Origin: a bacterium SCSIO 12643
GTDB taxonomy: Bacteria; Bacteroidota; Bacteroidia; Flavobacteriales_G; Salibacteraceae
Direction: 5' to 3'
Length of the DNA: 64,000 bases
NCBI GenBank assembly: GCA_024398135.1
Contig: CP073750.1
Location: forward strand, 3,410,001 to 3,474,000
Part shown: piece by piece, positions 28,725-39,090 of the stretch
Numbering within the stretch: the stretch's first letter is position 1
How the letters are laid out: every line of letters starts with the position of its first letter
The notes under the pieces: model-generated
The model's input: the letters and a program-made list of their open reading frames with translations, nothing else
The model's database searches: none
What the model was told of the DNA's origin: nothing
Program-made: the position numbers and the translations under genes

Positions 28725-30008
28725 TTATTTAATTGGATCAGCTGGAAGTAATTTAGCAGCTACTTCTCCAAAACCAATTCTAATATTTCCGTTATCACAG
28801 TGTCCACGCATGATTACAGTATCCATATCCTGGATGAATTTACGTTCAGAACCATCATTAAGTGTAACTGGTTTTGTTCCTTTCCATGCAATTTCCAACA
28901 TCGAACCGTATGAATCAGGAGTAGGTCCGGAAATTGTTCCAGATCCCATCATATCACCTGCTTTAATATTACATCCGTTGATGGTATGATGCGCGAGTTG
29001 TTGACTCATATTCCAGTACATATACTTGAAATTAGATTTACTCACTCTGGTTTCCTCTCCATTTTCTGGTTGAATAAACACATCTAAATGGATATCATAG
29101 TTCTTTTGACCTTCGTATTTTAAGTAATCAAAAACTTCTGGATCTTGAACCGGACCTTCCATTTTGTATGGTTGTAAGGCATCTAATGTTACGATCCATG
29201 GAGAAATGTGTGAAGCAAAGTTTTTAGCTAAGAAAGGTCCAAGAGGAACATACTCCCATTTTTGAATATCTCTTGCTGACCAGTCGTTGAATAAACACAT
29301 TCCGAATATGTAATCTTCAGCTTCATCAGTAGAAATTCGATCTCCAAGTTTATTTCCATCGAAAGTGATGAACCCCATTTCCAATTCGAAATCAACAAGC
29401 TTTGAAGCTCCGAAAACTGGAGGTTCATTTTCATTCGGTCTGGTCTGCCCATAAGGTCTTTTAATATCTGTACCGGATACTACAATAGAGGAGGAGCGAC
29501 CATGATATCCAACAGGAATATGCAGCCAGTTGGGTAACAATGCATTATTTGGATCTCTAAACATGGTACCCACGTTAGTTGCGTGTTCTCTACTGGAATA
29601 AAAATCAGTATAATCACCAATTTCTACAGGTAGATGCATGGTCACAGAATCTTTGTTTATCAGAATTTCATTTTTATGTGCATCATTATCTCTCAATTCA
29701 GGATTGTCATCTCTGAAAATTTCTGAGATACGATTTCTCAGTGAACGAATCCCCTCTTTATGAGAATCCATCAACACATTAAGAGAATCGGACTCATAAG
29801 ACCAGGTATCAATATCAAGACCTTTCAAATAACCTAATTCCTCTAAGGCTGCAACATCAATAATTGTGTTCCCAATAATGCTTCCAACTCTTTGTGCTTT
29901 TTCTTTTGTAGAAAAAATACCAAAAGGAATGTTTTGAATAGGAAAATCACTGTTTTTATCAACAGATATCCAAGATTTTAACTCTGGATTATTTGCAGGA
30001 ATATTCAT
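28725..30008 (-). CDS. fahA: Fumarylacetoacetase
   Basis: Cleaves fumarylacetoacetate to fumarate and acetoacetate, the last step of tyrosine and homogentisate breakdown. 427 residues: an N-terminal SH3-like domain (about 1-120) and the FAH hydrolase domain. The phrases FNDWSARDIQKWEYVPLGPF, GYHGRSSSIVVSG and MMGSGTISGP are characteristic. Acidic metal ligands appear in LVDFELEMGF. It follows glyA by 5 bases on the minus strand, so the two are probably one transcript. The neighbouring tyrosine-pathway genes are not in the window. Confidence 0.96.
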   Translation of the reverse strand: MNIPANNPELKSWISVDKNSDFPIQNIPFGIFSTKEKAQRVGSIIGNTIIDVAALEELGYLKGLDIDTWSYESDSLNVLMDSHKEGIRSLRNRISEIFRDDNPELRDNDAHKNEILINKDSVTMHLPVEIGDYTDFYSSREHATNVGTMFRDPNNALLPNWLHIPVGYHGRSSSIVVSGTDIKRPYGQTRPNENEPPVFGASKLVDFELEMGFITFDGNKLGDRISTDEAEDYIFGMCLFNDWSARDIQKWEYVPLGPFLAKNFASHISPWIVTLDALQPYKMEGPVQDPEVFDYLKYEGQKNYDIHLDVFIQPENGEETRVSKSNFKYMYWNMSQQLAHHTINGCNIKAGDMMGSGTISGPTPDSYGSMLEIAWKGTKPVTLNDGSERKFIQDMDTVIMRGHCDNGNIRIGFGEVAAKLLPADPIK

Positions 30009-30013
30009 AACTT

Positions 30014-31285
30014 TTATTTATGTAATGGGCGGTGGCCCATTAATGCATTTACTTTAGATTTTACTTCAGATTTATTATCTGCGTTTTCAGGATCCATCAT
30101 CACACGATCCATCAAGTCCACGATTTCAGGAATTTCATTTTCTGTAATTCCTCTACTTGTAATAGCCGCTGTACCTACTCGAATACCCGATGTCACGAAT
30201 GGAGATTTATCATCAAACGGAACCATATTTTTATTTACGGTAATATCCGCTTCAACCAGAGAGTTTTCAGCCAATTTACCAGTAATATCTTTTGATCTTA
30301 AGTCAATTAACATACTGTGGTTGTCTGTTCCACCTGAAATAACCTGGTACCCACGATCTACAAATTCTGATGCCATTACCTTCGCGTTTTTAGTTACCTG
30401 AACCATGTAGTGTAAGTAATCATCAGATAAAGCTTCTTCGAATGCGACAGCTTTAGCGGCAATCACATGTTCTAAAGGACCACCTTGAGATCCCGGGAAC
30501 ACTGCAGAATCAAATAATGCGCTCATCGGTTTGATTACACCTTTTGGAGTTTTTACACCTAGCGGATTTTCAAAATCTTTCCCCATCATGATGATACCAC
30601 CACGAGGTCCTCTAAGTGTTTTATGTGTGGTACTGGTCACTACATGTACATGAGGTAGTGGATCATTTAATAATCCTTTGGCAATAAGTCCGGCAGGATG
30701 CGCAATGTCAGCCATCACAAAAGCTCCAACTTCATCAGCAATAGCTCTGATTCTTTCGTAATCCCAATCTCTGGAATATGCGGAAGCACCACAAATGATT
30801 ACTTTTGGTTTTTCTTTGCGCGCTTGACTTTCTAACATGTCATAATCTACACGTCCTGTGTCTTTATGAACACCATAAAAAACAGGTTTGTACATTTTTC
30901 CCGAAAAATTTACATGAGAACCATGAGTTAAATGTCCTCCATGGGATAAATCAAACCCCAATACTGTATCTCCTGGTTGAATCATGGCCATTAAAGCTGC
31001 GTAATTAGCTTGCGAACCACTATGCGGTTGAACGTTTGCCCATTCCGCATTAAATAGTGTCTTTAATCTATCAATGGCTAGTTCTTCAATTTGATCTACA
31101 ATTTGACATCCACCATAATACCTTTTATGCGGGTAGCCTTCTGCGTATTTGTTTGTTAAAATAGAGCCCATTGCATCTAAAACTTCTTGACTTACAAAGT
31201 TTTCGGAAGCAATAAGTTCAATACCTTCAAGTTGACGTTTTTTTTCTTGATCGATTAAATCAAAAACCAATTGATCTTTATGCAT
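30014..31285 (-). CDS. glyA: Serine hydroxymethyltransferase
   Basis: Converts serine and tetrahydrofolate to glycine and 5,10-methylene-tetrahydrofolate, using pyridoxal phosphate in the cytoplasm. 423 residues, full length. The PLP lysine lies in [15 protein letters not shown], and the N-terminal phrase [11 protein letters not shown] and the segment [15 protein letters not shown] are present. It heads the minus-strand run glyA-fahA-rel. With folD further on, it covers the C1 folate branch in this window, although the two are not in one operon. Confidence 0.97.
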   Translation of the reverse strand: MHKDQLVFDLIDQEKKRQLEGIELIASENFVSQEVLDAMGSILTNKYAEGYPHKRYYGGCQIVDQIEELAIDRLKTLFNAEWANVQPHSGSQANYAALMAMIQPGDTVLGFDLSHGGHLTHGSHVNFSGKMYKPVFYGVHKDTGRVDYDMLESQARKEKPKVIICGASAYSRDWDYERIRAIADEVGAFVMADIAHPAGLIAKGLLNDPLPHVHVVTSTTHKTLRGPRGGIIMMGKDFENPLGVKTPKGVIKPMSALFDSAVFPGSQGGPLEHVIAAKAVAFEEALSDDYLHYMVQVTKNAKVMASEFVDRGYQVISGGTDNHSMLIDLRSKDITGKLAENSLVEADITVNKNMVPFDDKSPFVTSGIRVGTAAITSRGITENEIPEIVDLMDRVMMDPENADNKSEVKSKVNALMGHRPLHK

Positions 31286-31394
31286 GACGTAAAAATTTTA
31301 TCAGAATAATAAGCTCACGAATGTAAGAAATTACCCCTGTTGGATTGATACTTCTTTACATTAAAATTGAATAGGGTTATGAACAAAAATTACT

Positions 31395-32306
31395 TTATTT
31401 ATTACGTCTTGACCTTCTAGTTTTTCCGTAGAATTCTTGACGTCTAGGAAGTTTATGTCTTTTCCTGCCAGAACGAATACGCTTACTATAGTAGATCATC
31501 GTGGTAAAATATCCATCGTTTGAATTTGGATTTCCACGTACTTTCCCTTCTGGATAATAATTAGGATCGCTTGGATTATCCAAACCTCGATATGAAGCGT
31601 CAATGGCTTGTTGATCTCCATCAAAAACGGAAAGCTCTGGATAGACCGTGCTTACATCATCAAGATAATCTGTAAATGTTAGTCTGTAGGTGAAATTAAT
31701 GCCTACTCTATGAACTCTATATCCTGAATATTTACCCTTAAAGGATACAAAAAAACCAGTTGAGAGAGGAATAACCGCTTGTAATGGAGAATACGTGTTT
31801 GAAGGACCTTCGGTCTTAAGTGGACGAAGTTTAACATTAGTTGATCCAAATTTACCAGACGGGTCATGATACAAAATACCTAGTCCTGTTGCTAAAACCA
31901 CGTGTAAATCAGCAACATACCTTCTTTTTCCTCCAAGGTCGTTTAATACGAAAGGATGATATTCTGCCATGGCCAAACCTTCAAACAAATTGTTTGTGAA
32001 GTTTAAATTTCTTGTCGTTCTACTTGTATTAGGAGATAACTGATCATCTCCTGCAATGTGGATGTAACTAATTGAGAAGTTTAAGAAAAAACGATAGTCC
32101 ATCATTCTTCTTGCAAATGCTGAAATATTAAATCGTGTTGATGCAAAAACAATATCAGATGGGCCTTTTTTCGAAGCATAGCTTAAACCGCCAATATCAC
32201 CAAAATAATTTGATGTACCCAAACCGCCACCAACTTCCCAAGTGTAATTTTGTGCGGTAGTACTATATGAAACGAATAAAAATACTAATACGTAAAATAG
32301 TTTCAT
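31395..32306 (-). CDS. DUF6089 outer-membrane barrel protein (PorG-like)
   Basis: 303 residues. Signal peptide MKLFYVLVFLFVSYSTTAQ, then WEVGGGLGTSNYFGDIGG, a phrase typical of DUF6089 proteins, of which PorG of the type IX secretion machinery is a known member. Amphipathic strands fill the middle, and the protein ends in a highly basic tail (GRKRHKLPRRQEFYGKTRRSRRNK minus a few) that is unusual for a barrel. Bacteroidota often have several DUF6089 paralogues, so PorG identity is not certain. It is 109 bases upstream-downstream from glyA and divergent from the flavoprotein gene. Confidence 0.75.
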   Translation of the reverse strand: MKLFYVLVFLFVSYSTTAQNYTWEVGGGLGTSNYFGDIGGLSYASKKGPSDIVFASTRFNISAFARRMMDYRFFLNFSISYIHIAGDDQLSPNTSRTTRNLNFTNNLFEGLAMAEYHPFVLNDLGGKRRYVADLHVVLATGLGILYHDPSGKFGSTNVKLRPLKTEGPSNTYSPLQAVIPLSTGFFVSFKGKYSGYRVHRVGINFTYRLTFTDYLDDVSTVYPELSVFDGDQQAIDASYRGLDNPSDPNYYPEGKVRGNPNSNDGYFTTMIYYSKRIRSGRKRHKLPRRQEFYGKTRRSRRNK

Positions 32307-32397
32307 AGGATTAACTCATTCCTATATTATATAAATGCTTGAAGCATTTATAGTTAATAAAATCCCCAAAAAGTAACGCAAGTTTCTCAGGCTTACG

Positions 32398-32431
32398 TTT
32401 GCAAACGTGGCTCATAAATGAGTTACATTTG
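32398..32431 (+). promoter_or_regulatory. Bacteroidetes-type promoter for the FabK/nitronate monooxygenase-like gene
   Basis: TTTG at 32398-32401, a 22-base spacer and TACATTTG at 32424-32431 match the consensus exactly. It lies after the longest-ORF start at 32418, so translation must begin at 32445 or 32451. Confidence 0.7.
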
Positions 32432-32450
32432 CGAGACGAAAGTAATGACA

Positions 32451-33401
32451 ATGAATAGAATTACAAAACTATTTGCAATTGAAAAACCAATTATTCAGGC
32501 AGGAATGATTTGGTGTTCACCTTGGCAGTTAGCAGCTGCTGTCAGTAACCACGGGGGACTGGGAGTGATTGGTGCAGGGTCAATGTATCCTCATATTTTA
32601 GAAGAACATGTTGTGAAATGTAAAAATGCAACAGACAGGCCTTTTGCGGTAAATTTACCATTACTTTATCCTGATATTGAGTCGCATATAGAAACAATTA
32701 TTAAATATAAAGTTCCTGTTGTGATTACTTCTGCAGGGAATCCAAAGACCTGGACGTCCAAATTAAAAGCTGAAGGAATTAAAGTGATCCATGTTGTATC
32801 TAGTGCGAAGTTTGCTATGAAATCGGAACAAGCGGGAGTAGATGCAATTGTTGCAGAGGGTTTCGAGGCTGGAGGACATAATGGTAGAGAAGAAACAACC
32901 ACATTAACGCTGATCCAAAAAGTAGTTGATTCCGTAAGTATTCCTGTCATTGCTGCAGGAGGAATAGGTACGGGTAAGTCTATGTTGGCTGCAATGGTTT
33001 TAGGTGCTGATGCGGTTCAAATTGGATCAAGGTTCGTTGCTGCAGAGGAGTCTTCAGCGCATCCAAATTTTAAGAAGCAGGTTGTTGAGGCAGGTGAAGG
33101 CGATACCAAATTAACATTAAAGGAGTTAACACCTGTTCGATTGATCAAGAATAAATTTTTTGATCAAATTGAAGAAGCATATGAAAAAAATGCATCTTCT
33201 GATGAATTAAGAGAATTACTTGGTAGAGGCAGAGCAAAAAAAGGAATGTTTGAAGGTGATTTAGAAGATGGTGAACTGGAAATTGGTCAGGTCGCAACAT
33301 ATATAGACCGTATTCAACCGGCATCAGAAATCATGGATGAAATTCTTAAAGATTTTTTTGAAGCCAAGCAACAACTTCAGGGAGATAAGTTCGTCTTCTA
33401 A
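32451..33401 (+). CDS. FMN-dependent nitronate monooxygenase / FabK-like enoyl reductase
   Basis: 316 residues forming a TIM-barrel flavoprotein of the 2-nitropropane dioxygenase/FabK group. Seen are PIIQAGMIWCS at the N-terminus, VAEGFEAGGHNGRE (the catalytic-loop region), IPVIAAGGIGTG and ADAVQIGSRFVAAEES (FMN phosphate site). Family members either oxidise nitronates or reduce enoyl-ACP; sequence alone by eye does not separate these. The ATG at 32451 gives the usual N-terminus MNRITKLF; the ATG at 32445 is also possible. The promoter position excludes 32418. Confidence 0.85.
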   Translation: MNRITKLFAIEKPIIQAGMIWCSPWQLAAAVSNHGGLGVIGAGSMYPHILEEHVVKCKNATDRPFAVNLPLLYPDIESHIETIIKYKVPVVITSAGNPKTWTSKLKAEGIKVIHVVSSAKFAMKSEQAGVDAIVAEGFEAGGHNGREETTTLTLIQKVVDSVSIPVIAAGGIGTGKSMLAAMVLGADAVQIGSRFVAAEESSAHPNFKKQVVEAGEGDTKLTLKELTPVRLIKNKFFDQIEEAYEKNASSDELRELLGRGRAKKGMFEGDLEDGELEIGQVATYIDRIQPASEIMDEILKDFFEAKQQLQGDKFVF

Positions 33402-33440
33402 AGTGAAATATCCACACAAAAAAAACGTTATTCGGTACAA

Positions 33441-35546
33441 ATGAATCGAAATACTCTAAAACACCAATTATTCATTGGTTTGATTTTACAGTTTCTACTG
33501 CTGTTAAATATCAACACGCTAATAGGTGCGGTAAATGCACCTGAGTTGAAGTGTGTGGCTGTTAATCAAAATGGAGAAGCAACTTTAACCTGGGTACCCC
33601 CATCAGATCCAAATAATGAATTTCAATTTTACAATGTGTATGTGGCCACGAATATAAATGGCCCATATACTGCGAATGTTGTAAATACTTTAGCTGCAAC
33701 GCAATTCCAGGATTTGATTAACAATGCGAATTTGGGTTCAGTTTATTTTTACGTAGAAACGATTTATGATGATGGTTCTGGCCAAACACCTTCTGGTCCT
33801 TCTGATACAGCACAATCGATTTTACCTTTTTTTACGTCTGTTACCGATTCTACCAATGTGATGCAATGGAATCCGGTTTTTTCCCCGAATATTCCTTCAA
33901 GTTCTGGTGTCTATAATATTTTTAGAAAAATTGGAGTGGGTGGAATTTATACGCAGATTGGAACAACGAATTATGGAACGGAGTTATTTAATGATAGTTT
34001 CAAAGTTTGCTCAGATTCTATTTATTACAGAATAGAAATTGCAGATCAAACAGGATGTACATCTGTATCTGCTGTTTTGAAGGATTTGTTTCAGGATAAT
34101 ACCCCTCCGGCAACACCAATATATGATTCAATTACTGTAGATGGAGCAGGGCAACAGGTAAGTATGGGATGGGAACCATCTTCATCTCCCGATACGGATG
34201 GATATATTATTTTGTATTATCAAACAACACCACCAGTAGGTTACATTACTTTGGATACGGTTTGGGGACGTTTTAATACAACATATCTGGAGACTTTACC
34301 AACAATTGATCCTAAGATTAAATTTCAGCAGTATACTATTGCTGCATTCGATAGCTGTTATAAACCTAATGCCAATACATCAGCAGCAGCCATTGATCAA
34401 AGAACGATTCATTTAAAAGTTGTTCCGAATAATTGTGAAAATACCGTATCCTTAATTTGGAACTCCTATATTGGATGGACTGATTTGGATAGTTATGAAA
34501 TTTTAGTTTCGGTAAATAATGGACCGTATCAATTGGCCGTTACCGTTCCAGGAACAGATACCTCTTACACACATCAAAAATCAAATGATTTGGATTTGTA
34601 TTGCTATAAAGTTCGAGCAGTTAGTACCAATAGAACAAGGACCAGTACCTCAAATATAAAATGTGCTTTGGCTAATTCTTTGGTGATACCGTCTCAACAG
34701 TATTTTAAGAAAATTACCGTTGAAAATAATAGTTCAATTCATATTGAATCTTTAACAGATACTTCATTACCTGCAACTGCCTATGTGCTTTATAGAAGTT
34801 TAGAACGACATAATAACTTTTTTGAAGTTACGAGAATACCTTCTCAAAATACGCCTGTTTTTTCTATGGATGATTATGAATCAAGTGTAGATGAAACTTC
34901 ATATTTTTTTAGAATTGGCATTGTGGATACTTGTGGAAGTATAATGTTTATTTCCAGACCTGGGAATTCAATGTATCTGGAAGGAGATATGGATAATGAT
35001 TCGTTAGATATAACCTTACAATGGAACGATTATATTGGATGGGATTCTGTAGGGTCCGGAGTTAAGGATTATGGAATATACAGGATTATCGATAATCAGA
35101 GAGATTTGGTAGGAACGGTCGATGTGGGGACTACGAGATTTAATTATCCGTTAAAAGATGATATAGAATTAGGTGCGAATTTCTGTTTTGAAATTGAAGC
35201 GCGCGAAGATTTGGGGAATGCTTTTGGGATGCAAGACTCGGCATTATCCAATCGCATATGTTTTACAAGAAATTTAAATGTTTTTGTACCCAATGCATTT
35301 AGACCTGGGGGTGCCAACCCTATATTTAAACCAGTGGTGAGCTTTGGAGAGTTGGCTTCATTTCAAATGATCGTTTATGACAGATGGGGAAAGACGGTAT
35401 ACGAAACCAACGATATTAATCAAGGATGGAATGGTGAAATCAATGGAAAACTGGCAGAATTAGGGGCTTACGTATATTGGATTCAAGTTTCAAATTTTAC
35501 TGGTGCTTCCTACCAAAAAAGAGGTTCATTTGTATTGTTGAGATAA
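33441..35546 (+). CDS. Fibronectin-type-III-rich secreted protein with T9SS type B (gliding-motility C-terminal) domain
   Basis: 701 residues. A signal peptide is followed by about five beta-sandwich repeats resembling fibronectin type III (phrases such as TLTWVPPSDPNNEFQFYNVY, VSLIWNSYIGWTDLDSYEI and ITLQWNDYIGWDSVG). The last 85 residues form the type B sorting domain: VPNAFRPGG, YDRWGKTVYET, GWNGEINGKLAELGAYVYWI. Type B cargo of the type IX system usually needs a partner SprF/PorP-like protein, which is not encoded next to it here. It is probably a surface adhesin or structural protein. 39 bases separate it from the flavoprotein gene. Confidence 0.9.
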   Translation: MNRNTLKHQLFIGLILQFLLLLNINTLIGAVNAPELKCVAVNQNGEATLTWVPPSDPNNEFQFYNVYVATNINGPYTANVVNTLAATQFQDLINNANLGSVYFYVETIYDDGSGQTPSGPSDTAQSILPFFTSVTDSTNVMQWNPVFSPNIPSSSGVYNIFRKIGVGGIYTQIGTTNYGTELFNDSFKVCSDSIYYRIEIADQTGCTSVSAVLKDLFQDNTPPATPIYDSITVDGAGQQVSMGWEPSSSPDTDGYIILYYQTTPPVGYITLDTVWGRFNTTYLETLPTIDPKIKFQQYTIAAFDSCYKPNANTSAAAIDQRTIHLKVVPNNCENTVSLIWNSYIGWTDLDSYEILVSVNNGPYQLAVTVPGTDTSYTHQKSNDLDLYCYKVRAVSTNRTRTSTSNIKCALANSLVIPSQQYFKKITVENNSSIHIESLTDTSLPATAYVLYRSLERHNNFFEVTRIPSQNTPVFSMDDYESSVDETSYFFRIGIVDTCGSIMFISRPGNSMYLEGDMDNDSLDITLQWNDYIGWDSVGSGVKDYGIYRIIDNQRDLVGTVDVGTTRFNYPLKDDIELGANFCFEIEAREDLGNAFGMQDSALSNRICFTRNLNVFVPNAFRPGGANPIFKPVVSFGELASFQMIVYDRWGKTVYETNDINQGWNGEINGKLAELGAYVYWIQVSNFTGASYQKRGSFVLLR

Positions 35547-35593
35547 GTTGAAAAATGCCTTAAAATCATAACCTGTGTGAACTCAAAACTTAC

Positions 35594-35601
35594 TACTTTT
35601 G
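35594..35601 (+). promoter_or_regulatory. Candidate -7 element of guaB
   Basis: TACTTTTG matches TAnnTTTG and lies 31 bases before the ATG. The upstream TGTG at 35574-35577 is only a weak -33 candidate. Confidence 0.4.
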
Positions 35602-35632
35602 TGAAATTTTATTTTCGACAATTAGCATAGTT

Positions 35633-37108
35633 ATGGATACATTATCAGCACGCGTTATAGGAGAAGGTCTTACTTACGATGACGTATTATTAATTCCTGC
35701 ATATTCAGAGGTATTACCAAGGGATGTAAATATATCTTCGAAGTTCTCTAGAAATATTGATATCAATATTCCAATTGTATCTGCCGCTATGGATACAGTA
35801 ACCGAATCTAAGTTAGCGATCGCTATTGCACAAGAGGGAGGAATTGGTGTGTTACATAAAAACATGACCATTGAAGAGCAGGCTTATGAAGTAAGAAAAG
35901 TAAAGCGATATGAAAGTGGGATGATTCTGGATCCAATTACTATTTTGGTAAGTAATACTGTTGGTGATGCATTGGCTTTAATGCAAGAACATTCTATTGG
36001 TGGTATTCCTGTCGTTGATGATGATATGACGCTTATCGGGATTGTAACAAATCGTGATTTACGATTTGAGAAAAACTTATCCAGACCAATTACCGAAGTG
36101 ATGACATCAGAAAACCTGATCACTATCAAATCAGGTTCGGATATCAGTGCTGCGGAAAGTGTATTGCAAAGACATAAAATTGAAAAGTTACCGGTAGTTG
36201 ATGAAGAGAATAAACTAACCGGACTTTTAACTTTTAAGGATATCGTTAAAGCGAGATTAAAACCAAATGCATGTAAAGATTCGTTTGGTAGGTTAAGAGT
36301 TGCTGGTGCGGTTGGTGTAACTCCGGATACTTTAGATAGAGTGGATGCATTAGTGAAAGCAGGCGTGGATGCTGTGGTTGTTGATACAGCTCACGGACAT
36401 TCTCGTGGGGTGATCGAAATGGTAAAAACGGTAAAAGAAAATTATAAAAGTATTGATGTTGTAGCAGGTAATATTGCAACGGTATCTGCGGCCAAAGCTT
36501 TAATTGAAGCAGGTGTGGATGCAGTGAAAGTTGGTATTGGTCCGGGTTCTATCTGTACAACACGTGTAATCGCTGGTGTTGGGGTTCCTCAATTTACTGC
36601 GGTAATGATGGTTGCAGAAGCATTAAAAGGTACTGGTGTTCCGGTGATTGCTGATGGTGGAATTCGTTATACTGGTGATATTGTTAAAGCATTAGCAGCT
36701 GGTGCCGCTTCTATTATGGCAGGGTCTATGTTTGCTGGAGTGGAGGAATCACCAGGTGAAACTATCCTGTATCAAGGAAGAAAGTTCAAATCATACCGTG
36801 GAATGGGATCTATTGAAGCGATGCAAAAAGGATCGAAAGATAGATACTTTCAAGATGCTGAAGATGATATTAGTAAACTAGTACCAGAAGGAATTTCTGG
36901 TCGAGTGGCTTACAAAGGTGGTATTGCAGAGGTATTGTACCAACAAATTGGAGGTATTCGTTCTGGTATGGGCTATTGTGGTGCAGCAACATTAAAAGAG
37001 TTAGCAGAAGCTGAATTTGTGAAGATTACATCGGCAGGGGTAGTAGAAAGTCACCCTCATGATGTATCTATTACAAGAGAGGCTCCAAATTACTCAAGAA
37101 AAGGATAA
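35633..37108 (+). CDS. guaB: Inosine-5'-monophosphate dehydrogenase
   Basis: Oxidises IMP to XMP with NAD, the committing step of guanine nucleotide synthesis. 491 residues. Two CBS domains are inserted at about 95-215, and the catalytic loop GPGSICTTR has Cys308. The segments [19 protein letters not shown] and [11 protein letters not shown] are also characteristic. The N-terminal phrase [13 protein letters not shown] is typical. It is transcribed alone or leads into the PPIase operon, 20 bases downstream. The last seems possible, given the short gap. Confidence 0.97.
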   Translation: MDTLSARVIGEGLTYDDVLLIPAYSEVLPRDVNISSKFSRNIDINIPIVSAAMDTVTESKLAIAIAQEGGIGVLHKNMTIEEQAYEVRKVKRYESGMILDPITILVSNTVGDALALMQEHSIGGIPVVDDDMTLIGIVTNRDLRFEKNLSRPITEVMTSENLITIKSGSDISAAESVLQRHKIEKLPVVDEENKLTGLLTFKDIVKARLKPNACKDSFGRLRVAGAVGVTPDTLDRVDALVKAGVDAVVVDTAHGHSRGVIEMVKTVKENYKSIDVVAGNIATVSAAKALIEAGVDAVKVGIGPGSICTTRVIAGVGVPQFTAVMMVAEALKGTGVPVIADGGIRYTGDIVKALAAGAASIMAGSMFAGVEESPGETILYQGRKFKSYRGMGSIEAMQKGSKDRYFQDAEDDISKLVPEGISGRVAYKGGIAEVLYQQIGGIRSGMGYCGAATLKELAEAEFVKITSAGVVESHPHDVSITREAPNYSRKG

Positions 37109-37128
37109 CCTTATTTTATTATAATCTT

Positions 37129-39090
37129 ATGAATTTAAAACATGTATTAACTGGAGTGGCATTGATCGCTTCAAGTTTTGTGGTAGCACAAAACGAAGAT
37201 GATGTGCTTTTGACAATCGAAGGAAATGATATCACCGTTTCTGAATTCATGGCTATTTACAACAAAAACAATGTTGAAATAGAATCAGCGGACAAAAAGA
37301 GTGTAGAAGACTATTTAGATCTATACTTAAATTTTAAGCTGAAAGTTCATGAAGCAGAAGTTCAAGGATATGATACCGTACCCGCTTTCCAAAATGAACT
37401 GGGCGGATATGTAAATCAATTGGCAGCTCCATATTTGGTAGATAATCAATTTACCGAGGATTTAATTAAAGAGGCTTATGAGCGTTCCAAATGGGAAATC
37501 AAGGCAAGCCATATCATGATTAAAATTCCGGAAAACCCGACACCAAAAGATACCGCTAATGCATGGATTAAAATTAATCAGATTTATAAGGAAGCATTGA
37601 CAGATTCTAATTTTGCTGATTTAGCTGTAAAATATTCTGATGATCCATCAGTGACAAAAAATGGAGGTGATCTAGGTTATTTCTCTGCTTTTAGAATGGT
37701 TTATCCGTTTGAATCTGCTGCGTATAAAACTGAAGTAGGAAGTGTTTCTAAACCGATTCGTACTTCATATGGGTACCATGTAATTAAAGTAGAAGATAAA
37801 CGTCCGGCAAGTGGTGAAATCAAGGCGGCTCACATCATGGTGATTTCTAATGATAAATCTACACCGGAAGAGGCAGCTAAGGCTAAGAAAAAGATTACGG
37901 AAATCTATCAAAAACTTCAGGCTGGAGAACCGTTTACCAGATTAGCGAATACTTATTCTGATGATAGAGGGTCTGCGCAGAAAGGTGGTGATTTGGGTTG
38001 GTTTGGTGCCGGTAGAATGGTTCCTGATTTTGAAGCTCAAGCATTTGCTTTAAAAAATAATGGTGATTACTCTGAGCCTTTTTTAACTCAGTTTGGATGG
38101 CATATTGTGATGCGTGAAGACAAAAGAAATATTGGATCGTATGAAGAAGAATATGATGAGCTGGAAAAAAAGGTAAAGAAAGATAGAAGAAGTCTGGGGT
38201 CAGAACATGCTTTGGTAACGAAGTTGATGAAAGAATACAAAGTCAAAATCAAAACCAAATCTAAAGATGCATTTTATACCGTTATAGATTCATCATATTT
38301 TGAAGGAAAATGGGAATTGGCAAAAGCGGAAGGGCTGGATGCCGCTATGATGACGATTAATGATAAGAAGTATGGTAAGAAAAAGGTAACTTATACTCAA
38401 GCTGATTTTGCTAAATATTTATCTGATAAAATGAGAAACCGTAAAGCTGAGTCGGTACCATTATTTATTGATAAAGAATTTGACAAATTTGTTGATCTTA
38501 AGATGATTGCTTATGAAAAATCAATTTTAAGCTATAAGTATCCAGAGTATAAAGCACTTTTAACTGAGTATCATGATGGTATATTGTTGTTTGAAATCAT
38601 GGAGAAAGAAGTGTGGAAAAAAGCGATGCAAGATTCTACTGGACTGGAAGCTTATTACGACAAACATAAGTCGGAATACATGTGGAATGAGCGTTTAAAT
38701 GCGAAACAGTATATCTGTGATAATAAAGAAATCGCTGATATGGTAGCGTTAATGATTAAGGAGAATAAATCGGATTCTACCATTATGGCGATGATGAACA
38801 AAAATTCAGAATTGGCTGTAAATATTCGTGAAGGCAAATACGAAATTGATGAGGAACCATACTTTGCTGAAGTAGAGCGTAAACCAGGAGTGAGTATTGT
38901 TGACAATAAAGACAATGTTATCGTAGTAGAAGTTATGGAAGTTCTTCCTTCTCAGGAAAAGCAATTGGATGAGGTGCGTGGATTGATCACATCGGCTTAT
39001 CAGGATCAACTGGATAAAGAATGGATCGAAGCATTACGCGTAAAGTACTCTTATACGATCAATAAAGAAGTTCTTAGTACATTAAACTAA
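37129..39090 (+). CDS. Periplasmic peptidylprolyl isomerase with two parvulin domains
   Basis: 653 residues, signal peptide ending VVAQ. An N-terminal SurA-like helical part (about 25-110) is followed by two parvulin (PpiC) domains: first about 118-222 (ASHIMIKIP, YSDDPSVTKNGGDLGYF, GYHVIKVED), second about 230-330 (AAHIMVISN, YSDDRGSAQKGGDLGWF, GWHIVMRED). A long C-terminal helical region follows. Role: folding of outer-membrane or secreted proteins in the periplasm. It is the first of three PPIase-related genes; the stop overlaps the next start by one base. Confidence 0.93.
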   Translation: MNLKHVLTGVALIASSFVVAQNEDDVLLTIEGNDITVSEFMAIYNKNNVEIESADKKSVEDYLDLYLNFKLKVHEAEVQGYDTVPAFQNELGGYVNQLAAPYLVDNQFTEDLIKEAYERSKWEIKASHIMIKIPENPTPKDTANAWIKINQIYKEALTDSNFADLAVKYSDDPSVTKNGGDLGYFSAFRMVYPFESAAYKTEVGSVSKPIRTSYGYHVIKVEDKRPASGEIKAAHIMVISNDKSTPEEAAKAKKKITEIYQKLQAGEPFTRLANTYSDDRGSAQKGGDLGWFGAGRMVPDFEAQAFALKNNGDYSEPFLTQFGWHIVMREDKRNIGSYEEEYDELEKKVKKDRRSLGSEHALVTKLMKEYKVKIKTKSKDAFYTVIDSSYFEGKWELAKAEGLDAAMMTINDKKYGKKKVTYTQADFAKYLSDKMRNRKAESVPLFIDKEFDKFVDLKMIAYEKSILSYKYPEYKALLTEYHDGILLFEIMEKEVWKKAMQDSTGLEAYYDKHKSEYMWNERLNAKQYICDNKEIADMVALMIKENKSDSTIMAMMNKNSELAVNIREGKYEIDEEPYFAEVERKPGVSIVDNKDNVIVVEVMEVLPSQEKQLDEVRGLITSAYQDQLDKEWIEALRVKYSYTINKEVLSTLN

